Assembly (NCBI GenBank): GCA_018817425.1
Contig: JAHITX010000023.1
Coordinates: forward strand, 31,621-95,620
DNA from: Pseudomonadota bacterium
Lineage (GTDB): Bacteria; Desulfobacterota; Desulfobacteria; Desulfobacterales; RPRI01
DNA: 64,000 nucleotides
Direction: 5' to 3'
This document shows, piece by piece, positions 44,976 to 53,432 of the stretch (positions are counted from its first letter, which is position 1; every line of letters starts with the position of its first letter). The notes under the pieces are model-generated. The model did no database searches. It had not been told where the DNA came from and saw only the letters and a list, made by a program, of their open reading frames with translations. The position numbers were made by a program, and so were the translations under genes.

Positions 44976-47533
44976 CTGTCCTCCGGTTTGACAAGAATAG
45001 ATTCCTCCCCGTTTAGAAATTGGTTTGCGAATAAATCAATATCATTTTCATTTCGCAACTGTACGTCTAATTGCCGGGTATAGCCTATTAATCGGCCTAT
45101 CAGGCGGAACTTGTCTTCCATCTGGGGCCGGTCAATCTTTTTTATTCTGGCTATAATCAACTCACCTTTGAGTTCAACTGAAAAATCGTTTTTTTCCAGT
45201 ATTCGGGCCAGCACTTTTACTCTTCTTGTACGCCTGGAGATTTCAGTGACTCCTCCAAAAAAGCGAAAGTAGATGTAGTTGTTGTTCCTGTCGTCGGACA
45301 TGTTTCCGTCAACCATATTAAAGTGATATCCCAAACCAAGGTTAAGGTTTATATATTCCTTTGATATGATAGCTAAATTTATATTAATCCTGTCCGGCAG
45401 AGACTGTGATGAACGGTTGCTGGTGAAGCTGGACATAAATCCCTTAAAATCAAGGTTCACGGGCTGATATTGCCATACACCTGGAGCAGTAAGAGCTTTC
45501 AGCAGAATCAGCAAGGGTTCACAGGATAGTTCTTTAAGAGATATCTCGTTTGAGGAAATCCCCTTTTTAATTCCTCCTCCGGTGTCAATGACTGTTAAAT
45601 TTAAAGGTATGTTGAGTTTTAGTTTTGTCAGGGAATGTATAAAACTTAATTGTCTGGGTTGAATTCCCTGGGCAATTTTTCTTACAGCCATCTCATGGGC
45701 AAAACGGATGATATCATGAAATGTCCTGCAATGAGCAGGATCAAATTCATTAGATTGAGGATCCGTTAAATGAAGGGTTGATACTTTTTTCAACAGCCTT
45801 CTTAGCAATTTAAATTCATAAGTTTCTTCATATGGTATTTTTTCAATCAATTGAGCTGTTAAAAGTTCTTTTATAATCCCCTGATAAACAATATTTTCTT
45901 CAGCATCAACTGTAACTTCCATTCCTGTTTTCAGGATTTGAGTTGCATGAGAAGTATCTACTATTGTAGGGACTCTGAATTCTCTGCAAATCGTGGCCAT
46001 GTGACCTGTAACCGCTCCTATATCGGTTACTACCGCACTCGCCAAAGGAACTATCTTAGACATTCGCGGAGAAGTATGTTTTAAAACAAGTACTGCTCCG
46101 CGGGGAAAATATTGAGTGTCTTCCTCGGTTCTGACCTGGAAAACCGTTCCTGCTCCTATCCCTCTGCTGGCAACCACTCCTTTGTCTTTTAAAATAACAG
46201 GATAGTTTTTGGCAGCGGTAACCAGTCGGTTTTTGTCCAGCTCATTTTTTTCCGAAAGTTGAAGGGAACGGGCCTGAAGGTAGACAATGTGTCCATTCTT
46301 ATCGATAGACCATTCGATATCCTGAAAGGATTTCATATATTGCTCTATACGGATGGCTCCTTCTATCAGTTCATGCATCCTGGATTCATCAAGACAGGAG
46401 ATTCTCTGCTTTTGGTCAGGAACCGGAACCAGTTTGATTCCACTATCTTTGGCCAGAGCATATTGTTTTGTTTTTCTGCCGATATGCTGCCATAAAACGG
46501 TATATGGGGACGTTTTGGAAACTTTATATTGATCCACCTCCATTTCGCCGTCAACCACTATTTTACCCAAACCCCAGCAGGCAGATATAATGACTTCTTC
46601 ACCTTCAAGTCCATTAGGGTCAGCAGTATAAATAACCCCGCTTACCACTGGAGATAACATAGGCAAGCATCCGACAGCCATGGCCATTTCCTGTTGCTTA
46701 ATTCCCATTTCATTACGATAAGTTATAACCTGAGGAGAAAACAGACTTGCTACAACTTCTTTATAAGCTGATTCTATTTGAGAAGAAGGCACATTTAAAA
46801 CTGTTATATACTGTCCGGCATAACTTATTTGACTGTCTTCTCCAACTGCGCTGCTGCGAACAGCCCATCTGTTTGACGATTTATTCTTACATGATGAAAG
46901 TTTCTTGTGAATTGATTTTCTGATTTCAGGAGGTATCTTTGCCTGCATTATCTTTATCTTCAACTCTTTTGCTTTTTTCTCCATAACCTCCTGATTAAAT
47001 TTGCCCTCACATAATGGAGCAACCAATTCTTCAAGCCTGTTGTATTCAATGAATTGCTTAAAAGAATAGGTAGATATTATAAAACCTTTGGAAACATTTA
47101 AATCAAGACGATTTGCAAGTTCTCCAAGGGTTGCCATTTTTTCTCCGGCAAGGTCGGTCATTTCTTTTGTAAGATCACTTATAGAATAGACATATTCTCC
47201 TTTTGGAAGAGTGAACTGAGAATTCAATTCTCCACGAATATCTATTTTGGCTTTTTCAAAAACATCGAAAAGATGCAGATGTTTTTTTGGAGTTATCAGA
47301 TTAAGATCGTATATAATCTTATATACTACATCTTCCAGTTGATTTATAATTGACTCAATATATTGTTTATCGAAAAGATAATCTCCGCTAAGCTTTTCTC
47401 CCATGTCTGCCATGAGATCCAGAGCTTTATTGTTGTAAATTAAAAGTTCTCTGAATGTCCGGAAGAGAAACTGGAGGGACAATTCATCTTCGTTCTTATT
47501 GCGTCCCCAAAATATTTTGAGTGGGTTTATCAT
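44972..47533 (-). CDS. PPDK-like phosphotransfer protein 3
   Basis: An 853-residue protein, paralogue of the two downstream genes. The ATP-grasp is largely intact: VRSSAVGED (225-233), YAGQ (238-241) and DIEW (405-408). Two motifs are changed: GGKA reads GEKM (130-133) and QSRP reads QARS (420-423). The mobile domain carries the acceptor histidine H511 (VTGHMATICRE). The C-terminal domain repeats the signature CRTFHDIIRFAHEMAV (602-617), with later GYHFNMVD and YIYFRFFGG. As in the others, no PEP/pyruvate-binding TIM barrel is present. It is the first of the three paralogues in transcription order, 36 nt after the TIGR02186-like gene. Confidence 0.82.
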   Translation of the reverse strand: MINPLKIFWGRNKNEDELSLQFLFRTFRELLIYNNKALDLMADMGEKLSGDYLFDKQYIESIINQLEDVVYKIIYDLNLITPKKHLHLFDVFEKAKIDIRGELNSQFTLPKGEYVYSISDLTKEMTDLAGEKMATLGELANRLDLNVSKGFIISTYSFKQFIEYNRLEELVAPLCEGKFNQEVMEKKAKELKIKIMQAKIPPEIRKSIHKKLSSCKNKSSNRWAVRSSAVGEDSQISYAGQYITVLNVPSSQIESAYKEVVASLFSPQVITYRNEMGIKQQEMAMAVGCLPMLSPVVSGVIYTADPNGLEGEEVIISACWGLGKIVVDGEMEVDQYKVSKTSPYTVLWQHIGRKTKQYALAKDSGIKLVPVPDQKQRISCLDESRMHELIEGAIRIEQYMKSFQDIEWSIDKNGHIVYLQARSLQLSEKNELDKNRLVTAAKNYPVILKDKGVVASRGIGAGTVFQVRTEEDTQYFPRGAVLVLKHTSPRMSKIVPLASAVVTDIGAVTGHMATICREFRVPTIVDTSHATQILKTGMEVTVDAEENIVYQGIIKELLTAQLIEKIPYEETYEFKLLRRLLKKVSTLHLTDPQSNEFDPAHCRTFHDIIRFAHEMAVRKIAQGIQPRQLSFIHSLTKLKLNIPLNLTVIDTGGGIKKGISSNEISLKELSCEPLLILLKALTAPGVWQYQPVNLDFKGFMSSFTSNRSSQSLPDRININLAIISKEYINLNLGLGYHFNMVDGNMSDDRNNNYIYFRFFGGVTEISRRTRRVKVLARILEKNDFSVELKGELIIARIKKIDRPQMEDKFRLIGRLIGYTRQLDVQLRNENDIDLFANQFLNGEESILVKPEDR

Positions 47534-47569
47534 TCAGATTGAACCTTTTATAAGCTACTGACTTTATAT

Positions 47570-48388
47570 TTAATGACTGCCTTTTGACCCGAAAACAACA
47601 CCTATAAGCAATCCGCTGAAGGTGGCTATGATAACAGCCAGAATTCCGTACAATAAGCCATTTTTGAAGGCCAGATTCGATATCATTGCAGGTAATCCGG
47701 TCAATTTAACCTCAATGCTGCTTGAGCGCACCAGTCTGCTTTTTCCGTCTTTTAAAGCAAACAACTCAAGAGTGTAGGTTCCCGGAGAAATTTTAGCCGG
47801 CACATTCAATACTGCATCAACCTGATCCCAAGCTCCTTTTTCCAATGGTTTAATATTTACCGTTCCATCAGATATCTGATAGAGTTTATCAGATTCCTTT
47901 AATTTGATAAGTTCATTAATTAAAAGGGAGTTATCGGTTTGATGTTTTTCAGGATCTTTATTCAGGCTTTTATCCGGCAGGCTTTCTGCGAGCAAAGAGA
48001 AGTAATCCAGCTTCATGGCTTTAATGCTATCCCTGTTTTCTACAGAAGATAAATCTTTTGAAGTCATGAGAAGATAAACATTTGGTATATCGTGAAAATG
48101 GATCTGTTCCACATTCATCCATAATCCCTTTACCCTGTCCTTTCTCATTAAAACCAGATCTTCTTTTGGGCCGATAAGTCTTAAAGCAACCTTGTTTCCG
48201 GAAGGGATTACTTCCCTTACGCTGACTTTACCTCCGGAAAATGAATAATTTATCTCAATGGTTTTGGGTTGAATAACATCAATATCTACAGGTGAAGTCT
48301 GGGCGTAGCTTTCTGAAGCAAAAAGAGAGGGAACAAAAAGCAGCGCCAAAAATATATAAAACAATCGCTTTAATAATAGCCGGTTCAT
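47570..48388 (-). CDS. TIGR02186-like membrane-anchored exported protein
   Basis: A 272-residue protein. A Sec signal (LFYIFLALLFVPSLFASES, about 9-27) leads to an extracytoplasmic beta-rich domain of about 200 residues and a C-terminal TM helix (ILAVIIATFSGLLIGVVFG). This matches the layout of the TIGR02186 family, which I recall as lying beside TauE/SafE permeases in alphaproteobacteria. Its ATG shares a base with the stop of the permease gene (TAATG). It probably forms a complex with the permease, with unknown function. It links the membrane part of the cluster to the cytoplasmic PPDK-like part. Confidence 0.75.
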   Translation of the reverse strand: MNRLLLKRLFYIFLALLFVPSLFASESYAQTSPVDIDVIQPKTIEINYSFSGGKVSVREVIPSGNKVALRLIGPKEDLVLMRKDRVKGLWMNVEQIHFHDIPNVYLLMTSKDLSSVENRDSIKAMKLDYFSLLAESLPDKSLNKDPEKHQTDNSLLINELIKLKESDKLYQISDGTVNIKPLEKGAWDQVDAVLNVPAKISPGTYTLELFALKDGKSRLVRSSSIEVKLTGLPAMISNLAFKNGLLYGILAVIIATFSGLLIGVVFGSKGSH

Positions 48389-49317
48389 TAATGGCCTCCT
48401 TTATAAGATAAAAGTAAATTAGGGATCGAAACAAGTCCGAAAAGCATCTGAACCATTACTATCAAGATGATTATAGCAAGCAGGATTTTAATCTGCTCTC
48501 CTTTCAACCGTTTGCTGATTTTTGTTCCTATTTGTGCTCCGAATGATGAGCCTACAAGAAGAATCAGGGCCAGTATAAAATCAACGCTGTGATTGATATG
48601 AGATTGCATTATTGTTACGTTTAAGCATGTAAAAAAAATCTGGAAAAGGCTGGTTCCGACAACAACATGCATGGGCATTCTTAATAAATATACCATAATC
48701 GGAACCATGATAAAGCCTCCACCGACTCCCATTATAGCAGCTAATACTCCGACAAGAGTTCCTAAGATCAAAGGCACAATAAGGGAAATATTGATCCCGG
48801 ATTTGTCGAAATGAATTTTAAAAGGCAGTATGTTCAACAGCCGGGCGTAAAGAGAAGGTGGTTTAGTGGCTGATGAAGAAGTCTCTTCGATTGCGGATGG
48901 CTTTTTTAAGCTTTGCAGGCTTTCCACAAACATATAGCCGCCTATTATAGCGAGCATAGCCACATAGGTAATTTTTATAACAAAATCGGCATTGCCCGTA
49001 GCCCTCAATATCTTAACTAACTGGACTCCAAAAGTTCCCCCGATTACTCCACCGATGAGAAGCACAAACCCCATTTTAAAATCAACATTTCCTAATCTGT
49101 AATGTGCGTAGGTTCCTGAAGCTGAAGCGGCTACGATCTGGTTTGAATCGGAAGCCGCGGCCACGGTTGGCGGAATACCCAGCATAATCAATAATGGTGT
49201 CATTAAAAATCCTCCTCCGACACCAAATATCCCCGATAAAAGCCCGACCAGACCGCCAAGCCCGAGTATGACAAATATGTTCACAGCATTACCTGCTATG
49301 GGTAGGTATACATACAT
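48388..49317 (-). CDS. TauE/SafE family permease
   Basis: A 309-residue membrane protein with the two related halves of the family: LSGIFGVGGGFLMTPLLIML near residue 25 and AAIMGVGGGFIMVPIMVYLL near residue 195, with about 8 TM helices and a cytoplasmic linker (ETSSSATKPPSLYAR). The family exports or imports sulfite, sulfoacetate and other anions; the substrate here is not readable. It follows the UspA-like gene by 18 nt and overlaps the TIGR02186-like gene by one base. Confidence 0.88.
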   Translation of the reverse strand: MYVYLPIAGNAVNIFVILGLGGLVGLLSGIFGVGGGFLMTPLLIMLGIPPTVAAASDSNQIVAASASGTYAHYRLGNVDFKMGFVLLIGGVIGGTFGVQLVKILRATGNADFVIKITYVAMLAIIGGYMFVESLQSLKKPSAIEETSSSATKPPSLYARLLNILPFKIHFDKSGINISLIVPLILGTLVGVLAAIMGVGGGFIMVPIMVYLLRMPMHVVVGTSLFQIFFTCLNVTIMQSHINHSVDFILALILLVGSSFGAQIGTKISKRLKGEQIKILLAIIILIVMVQMLFGLVSIPNLLLSYKGGH

Positions 49318-49335
49318 ATGTCCGTTACCTTTCGT

Positions 49336-49767
49336 TTATATTTTATAATAGTTTTTAGGCGAAACTACTTCCACTCTGCACGAAATATTGTAGAGAATGT
49401 CCTTAACATGGCACACTCTCTTTTCGGAATTCCATAATATATTTCCTTCAAGAATTCCTGATTCCACTATCAGTAAACTTATTTTATTGTGCTCAACAAA
49501 ACGGATCACCTCCTTGTTAAAATCTCCTTCAGTGACAAAGTATTCAATATTCACTGAATCGGATCTTGCATTTTGAATTATACTATCCAGCCTGCATGCT
49601 GCTGAAGTTTTGGCGAATTGCTCCGGTGTCAATCCTTCTTTATTATCAGGAGTAAAAACCCTGAGAATAAAGACTGTGGATTTGATTCTTTTTGCAAGAG
49701 AAATCGCCCCGCCAAGGGCCTCCCATGCATTATACTGAGCATTCATTATTACGAGAATTCGTTCCAT
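49336..49767 (-). CDS. Universal-stress-protein-like protein, probably non-ATP-binding
   Basis: A 143-residue UspA-fold protein (MERILVIMNAQYNAWEALGG start, VEVVSP end). The C-terminal G-x2-G-x9-G[ST] ATP motif of the nucleotide-binding class is not present in the LIVESGILEGNILWN region, so it is probably of the non-ATP-binding class. AGGAGAAGG precedes the ATG. It is the first gene of the nine-gene minus-strand cluster and divergent from the histidine kinase. Confidence 0.72.
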   Translation of the reverse strand: MERILVIMNAQYNAWEALGGAISLAKRIKSTVFILRVFTPDNKEGLTPEQFAKTSAACRLDSIIQNARSDSVNIEYFVTEGDFNKEVIRFVEHNKISLLIVESGILEGNILWNSEKRVCHVKDILYNISCRVEVVSPKNYYKI

Positions 49768-50123
49768 CCTTCTCCTGATATATAGGGGTCTGGGATTCCA
49801 GGGTTCAAGCGCTATTTTTTATTTTATACATAATCTAAATTATACCGGTATCTATCTGAAGTTTTCACAAAAGTTCTTTTACTTGAATCCTTGCCCCCTT
49901 GATTCCTTGAATCCTGGTATCCATATAAGCAATAGAAGGGCCAAATCGAATGGATTGATATAACAGCTTGTTATTCTTGTATATCAAATTGGGTGGAAGA
50001 GCTTTTATAAAAAAGTTAATGTTTCAATATGAAAAAACGCATGGATTTTTGTATTTGTTTGTGCCATATTGAAACATATATATTAATTGCCCGGAAATCT
50101 ATATATGAAACAGGAGAATTTTA
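49768..50123. promoter_or_regulatory. Divergent promoter region of the PPDK cluster and kinase/activator pair
   Basis: A 356-bp region between the UspA-like gene (minus) and the histidine kinase (plus). It holds fragments of a CCTTGAATCC-type low-complexity repeat (49790-49920) and an inverted repeat at 50019-50077. I looked for a sigma54 -24/-12 site on both strands and found only a TGGCAC without a matching -12, so none is claimed. Confidence 0.6.
50019..50077. promoter_or_regulatory. Inverted repeat, candidate operator
   Basis: ATGTTTCAATATG (50019-50031) and CATATTGAAACAT (50065-50077) are perfect 13-bp inverted repeats 33 bp apart. The left arm is part of a smaller palindrome TTTCA-ATA-TGAAA (50022-50034). 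The arms lie 47-105 bp upstream of the kinase start, in the region shared with the PPDK cluster. Binding of the neighbouring sigma54 activator is a reasonable guess. Confidence 0.55.
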
Positions 50124-51542
50124 ATGCTTCAAACAATACGTTCAAAACTCATTTTTGCTACCTGTATTATATTTTTTTCAGTATGCGCATTAACCGGTCT
50201 GAACTTGTGGAGCCTTTCATATATCAATAAACTTATGGTCTTAAGTGAAAGATTCAGTGATCTGGCAAACAATATCCTTGAGGTACGTAGGTTCGAAAAA
50301 AATATTTTTCTTTATTACGACAAAGATAGTGTGAGGGAAGTAATCAGTTATCTTGAACAAAGCGATGAACTGGTAGAAGAACTTTCCGCTGATATTATCA
50401 GGATAGGCGGAGAAAAAAGATATTCGGAATTCAGGCAAAACCTTAGTGCTTACCATGAAAAATTGAAACGTTTAAAATTAAATATTGGTGAAGTTGCCGG
50501 AATCAATCAGGACCGGATGCGTTCAGAAGGCAAAAGTATGGTGGATTTTGTAAATGAGCTGATAAAAATAAAGCGAAATAAAATACACAAAACTATCTAT
50601 CGCATATCATTGCTTCCTTTTGCTTTTTTAGGCATATTTATACTGGTTACTATTTTATTTTCCATATTTATTTCCAGCCGTTTATTTTACCCGCTTAGTT
50701 TGCTTAAAAAGAAAACGAAAGAGGTGGGAAGCGGAGATTTTACACCGATTTCTTTCAAAGACCCTCATAATGACGAGATCTCAGGTCTTATCAGAGCATT
50801 TAATCTAATGGCTACGGCATTGGAGACAAACCAGGAGAACCTTGTACAATCCAGAAAAATGGCCGCTCTGGGTACATTTACTGCCGGAATTGCTCATGAG
50901 TTGAATAACCCAATAAACAATATCAGTTTAACTGCCGAAACTTTCCTGGATGAATATTCTGAAGGACTCGATTCCGAAGGGAAAGAGATGCTTTTAGATA
51001 TTATTGCCCAGGTGGAAAGAGCAAACGATATTGTAAGAAATCTGCTGGATTTTTCCCGAACGGAAGAATCTTCTTTTTCGGATCTGGATATCAAAGATGT
51101 AATTAACAGTACTGTAAAACTAATAAAGAACCAGATCAAGTTTTCCGGAATAAAATTAAATGTCATGCTTAACCCTGATTTGCCGCAGATAAAAGGAAAT
51201 TTCAGAAGTCTTCAGCAGGTTTTTTTAAACTTGCTGATTAATGCTAATCAGGCAATGTCGGGCGGAGGAAGCATAGAGATAAAGGCATATCCGGAATCTT
51301 CCCGTTTTGTCGAAATTGATGTTACAGATACCGGGCCTGGAATACCATCTGAAGCTCTTGAAAAAATCTTTGAGCCCTTTTACACCACAAAAAGCATTGG
51401 GACAGGAGTAGGCCTTGGTCTTTCCGTAACATATTCACTCATTAAAAATCATGGTGGAACTATTAAGGTAAACAGTGAAGTTGGCAGGGGAACAACTTTT
51501 TCTGTTTTTATTCCTTCTAAAACTAAATCGGAAAACCAATAA
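50124..51542 (+). CDS. Membrane sensor histidine kinase
   Basis: A 472-residue kinase. TM1 is at about 8-30 and TM2 at about 165-185 (LPFAFLGIFILVTILFSIFI), bounding an extracytoplasmic helical sensor of about 130 residues. A HAMP domain follows (RLFYPLSLLKKKTKEVG), then the phospho-His site (FTAGIAHELNNPINN), then an HATPase domain with N box (NLLINANQAM), DTGPGIP and GTGVGLGLS. AGGAG precedes the ATG. The response regulator gene starts 2 nt after its stop, so they form a two-component pair divergent from the PPDK cluster. The signal is unknown. Confidence 0.92.
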   Translation: MLQTIRSKLIFATCIIFFSVCALTGLNLWSLSYINKLMVLSERFSDLANNILEVRRFEKNIFLYYDKDSVREVISYLEQSDELVEELSADIIRIGGEKRYSEFRQNLSAYHEKLKRLKLNIGEVAGINQDRMRSEGKSMVDFVNELIKIKRNKIHKTIYRISLLPFAFLGIFILVTILFSIFISSRLFYPLSLLKKKTKEVGSGDFTPISFKDPHNDEISGLIRAFNLMATALETNQENLVQSRKMAALGTFTAGIAHELNNPINNISLTAETFLDEYSEGLDSEGKEMLLDIIAQVERANDIVRNLLDFSRTEESSFSDLDIKDVINSTVKLIKNQIKFSGIKLNVMLNPDLPQIKGNFRSLQQVFLNLLINANQAMSGGGSIEIKAYPESSRFVEIDVTDTGPGIPSEALEKIFEPFYTTKSIGTGVGLGLSVTYSLIKNHGGTIKVNSEVGRGTTFSVFIPSKTKSENQ

Positions 51543-51543
51543 T

Positions 51544-52887
51544 ATGGAAAGACGCATAGCTGTTGTTGATGATGAGGTTACGGTTTGCCGCAGTATGTCC
51601 AGAGCCCTAACTAAAGAAGGCTTTGAAGTTAAGACATTTACTTCCGGAGGCCCTTTTCTTGAAAGCATGAAAAGCGCTCCTTATGGGGTTGTATTTGCGG
51701 ATCTGATGCTTCCTGATATAAACGGAATGGATCTTCTTGCCCAAATCAAGGCGATAAATGAATATACTGAAGTAATTATTATTACCGGATATAGTTCTAT
51801 TGATAAAGCTATAGTGGCAATCAAGAAGGGAGCCTATCACTATGCACCAAAGCCTTTGAAGTTAAGTGAAATTAAACTTTTAGCCAAAAGTGCGTTTGAA
51901 AAACTAAATATTTGCCTTGAAAACAGAAAGCTCAGAGAAGCACTTTTGAGCAAAGACAAGTTTAAAAGCATAGTAGGATCAAGCCAGGCAATTCAAAAGG
52001 TTTTTTCCATGATCCGTAAGGTTGCGCCGTTAAATTGCAATGTCCTGCTTCAGGGAGCCAGCGGGACCGGCAAGGAGCTTGTAGCAAGAGAAATCCATCA
52101 GACGAGCCCCAGAAAAGAGCGACCTTTTGTATCTTTCAACTGTGGCGGATTTACAGACGAACTTATAAACAGCGAGTTATTCGGATACGAAAAGGGCGCA
52201 TTCACAGGTGCCACAGCTACACGTATAGGACTTTTGGAATCTGCTGCAGGCGGAACGGTTCTTCTTGATGAAATAGGTGAGATGCATTTATCCATGCAGA
52301 TTAAATTACTACACGTAATACAGGAGAAACAAATTATGCGTGTAGGAGGTGTAAGGCCCATCGATCTTGATATTAGAATTGTAGCTGCAAGTAACAAAGA
52401 CTTAAAGCATGAGGTCGGTTTGGGCAACTTCAGGGAAGACCTCTTTTTCAGATTAAATGTGGTAACAATTTACCTGCCTCAACTGATAGAACGCCGGGAT
52501 GATATACCTTTGTTGATCAATCATTTTATCGAAAAATACAGTCTTGCATTTCATAAACCTGTTAAAGGGATTGAGCAGCAGGCTCTTGATATTCTGATCA
52601 ACTATACTTTTCCCGGAAATGTACGTGAACTGGAAAATATTATTGAAAGAGCTGTTGCTCTTATCGATTATGACCAAATCAGGTCCAGTGATCTTCCTTC
52701 TGATTTACAACAGCTTGAGTTTGATTCTATAGAAAGTGGAAAACTCGTGTCTTTGGATGAAATGGAGAAAAGATTCATCGGCAAGGTTTTGGAGCGCTCC
52801 GATTATAATAAGGGCCTTACGGCAAAAATATTAAATATTCCCCGTACAACTTTATGGAGAAAAATGAAAAAGTATGATTTGGGCTGA
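51544..52887 (+). CDS. Sigma54-dependent response regulator (NtrC type)
   Basis: A 447-residue protein: REC domain (VVDDE, phospho-Asp in VFADLMLPD, Lys in APKPLKL), AAA+ domain with Walker A GASGTGKE, the sigma54-contacting GAFTGA loop, Walker B GGTVLLDEIGEM and an R-finger region, and a Fis-type HTH at the C-terminus (LTAKILNIPRTTLWRKMKK). The start is placed at ATG 51544, one base beyond the kinase stop (51540-51542). A longer frame from 51475 would overlap the kinase and add a non-REC leader. It probably activates the divergent nine-gene cluster or itself. Confidence 0.93.
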   Translation: MERRIAVVDDEVTVCRSMSRALTKEGFEVKTFTSGGPFLESMKSAPYGVVFADLMLPDINGMDLLAQIKAINEYTEVIIITGYSSIDKAIVAIKKGAYHYAPKPLKLSEIKLLAKSAFEKLNICLENRKLREALLSKDKFKSIVGSSQAIQKVFSMIRKVAPLNCNVLLQGASGTGKELVAREIHQTSPRKERPFVSFNCGGFTDELINSELFGYEKGAFTGATATRIGLLESAAGGTVLLDEIGEMHLSMQIKLLHVIQEKQIMRVGGVRPIDLDIRIVAASNKDLKHEVGLGNFREDLFFRLNVVTIYLPQLIERRDDIPLLINHFIEKYSLAFHKPVKGIEQQALDILINYTFPGNVRELENIIERAVALIDYDQIRSSDLPSDLQQLEFDSIESGKLVSLDEMEKRFIGKVLERSDYNKGLTAKILNIPRTTLWRKMKKYDLG

Positions 52888-53432
52888 GGAGGATATTAAC
52901 CGCAGCCATAAAACCTTTCTACTATTTCATTTTGAATTTGTATTGCTTGTAAACAGTTGCTGAAACTCTTTACCGCTATGAGGGAAGAAAGTTTAACGTT
53001 CGTTGACTCTCCCATCCTGATTCCCCCTTAATAAAGGGGGGTAGGGGGTTGTTTCGTCTTCATCTTTCTGCTTTTCGATTGTTCCCAGAGTAAAGCCCCC
53101 GATAAAACACCTTGCTTCCTGAGTTTTCGTGATAGAGCTTTCAGTTTCGGGTTATACAAAATTTTTATTACAACCCCCTTTATCCCCCTTTTTTAAGGGG
53201 GAATATGTGAGACAATACTTTTTTAAGGGGGAATTAATGAGTAGCCTCTTTTTTTATGGGAATGATTAAGATGCCCGATTTAACTTTTCTAAGGTAAAAT
53301 TTAAGAGTAGAAGTTTCTCATTAATAATTCCAATAGTTATTCCCTTGGGTTACCTATATTTCATATTTGGTTTCAGATAAATTATAGGTGCAGTTACCTT
53401 GAGAAAAGCAGTAAAGTGTAAAATTATAACAA
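52888..53432. repeat. Repeat-rich intergenic region with C/G-rich hairpin cores
   Basis: There is no gene. TTCCCCCTTAATAAAGGGGG then GTAGGGGGTTGTTT lies at 53021-53054, and its inverse-type partner ACAACCCCCTTTATCCCCC with TTTTTTAAGGGGGAAT at 53170-53205. A third half-copy (TTTTTTAAGGGGGAATTAAT) is at 53219-53238. These share the core of the dispersed repeats at 5677 and 24104. The inverted pair could fold and separate the two convergent transcripts. Confidence 0.7.

Noticed and set aside
37985..47533. PEP synthase or PPDK proper for the three paralogues
   Set aside because: The C-terminal PEP/pyruvate-binding TIM barrel with its catalytic Cys/Arg motifs is missing, and the middle paralogue lacks the ATP-grasp residues.
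49768..50123. Sigma54 promoter for the PPDK cluster
   Set aside because: A TGGCAC occurs on the minus strand near 50061-50066 but the -12 GC element at the right spacing is absent.
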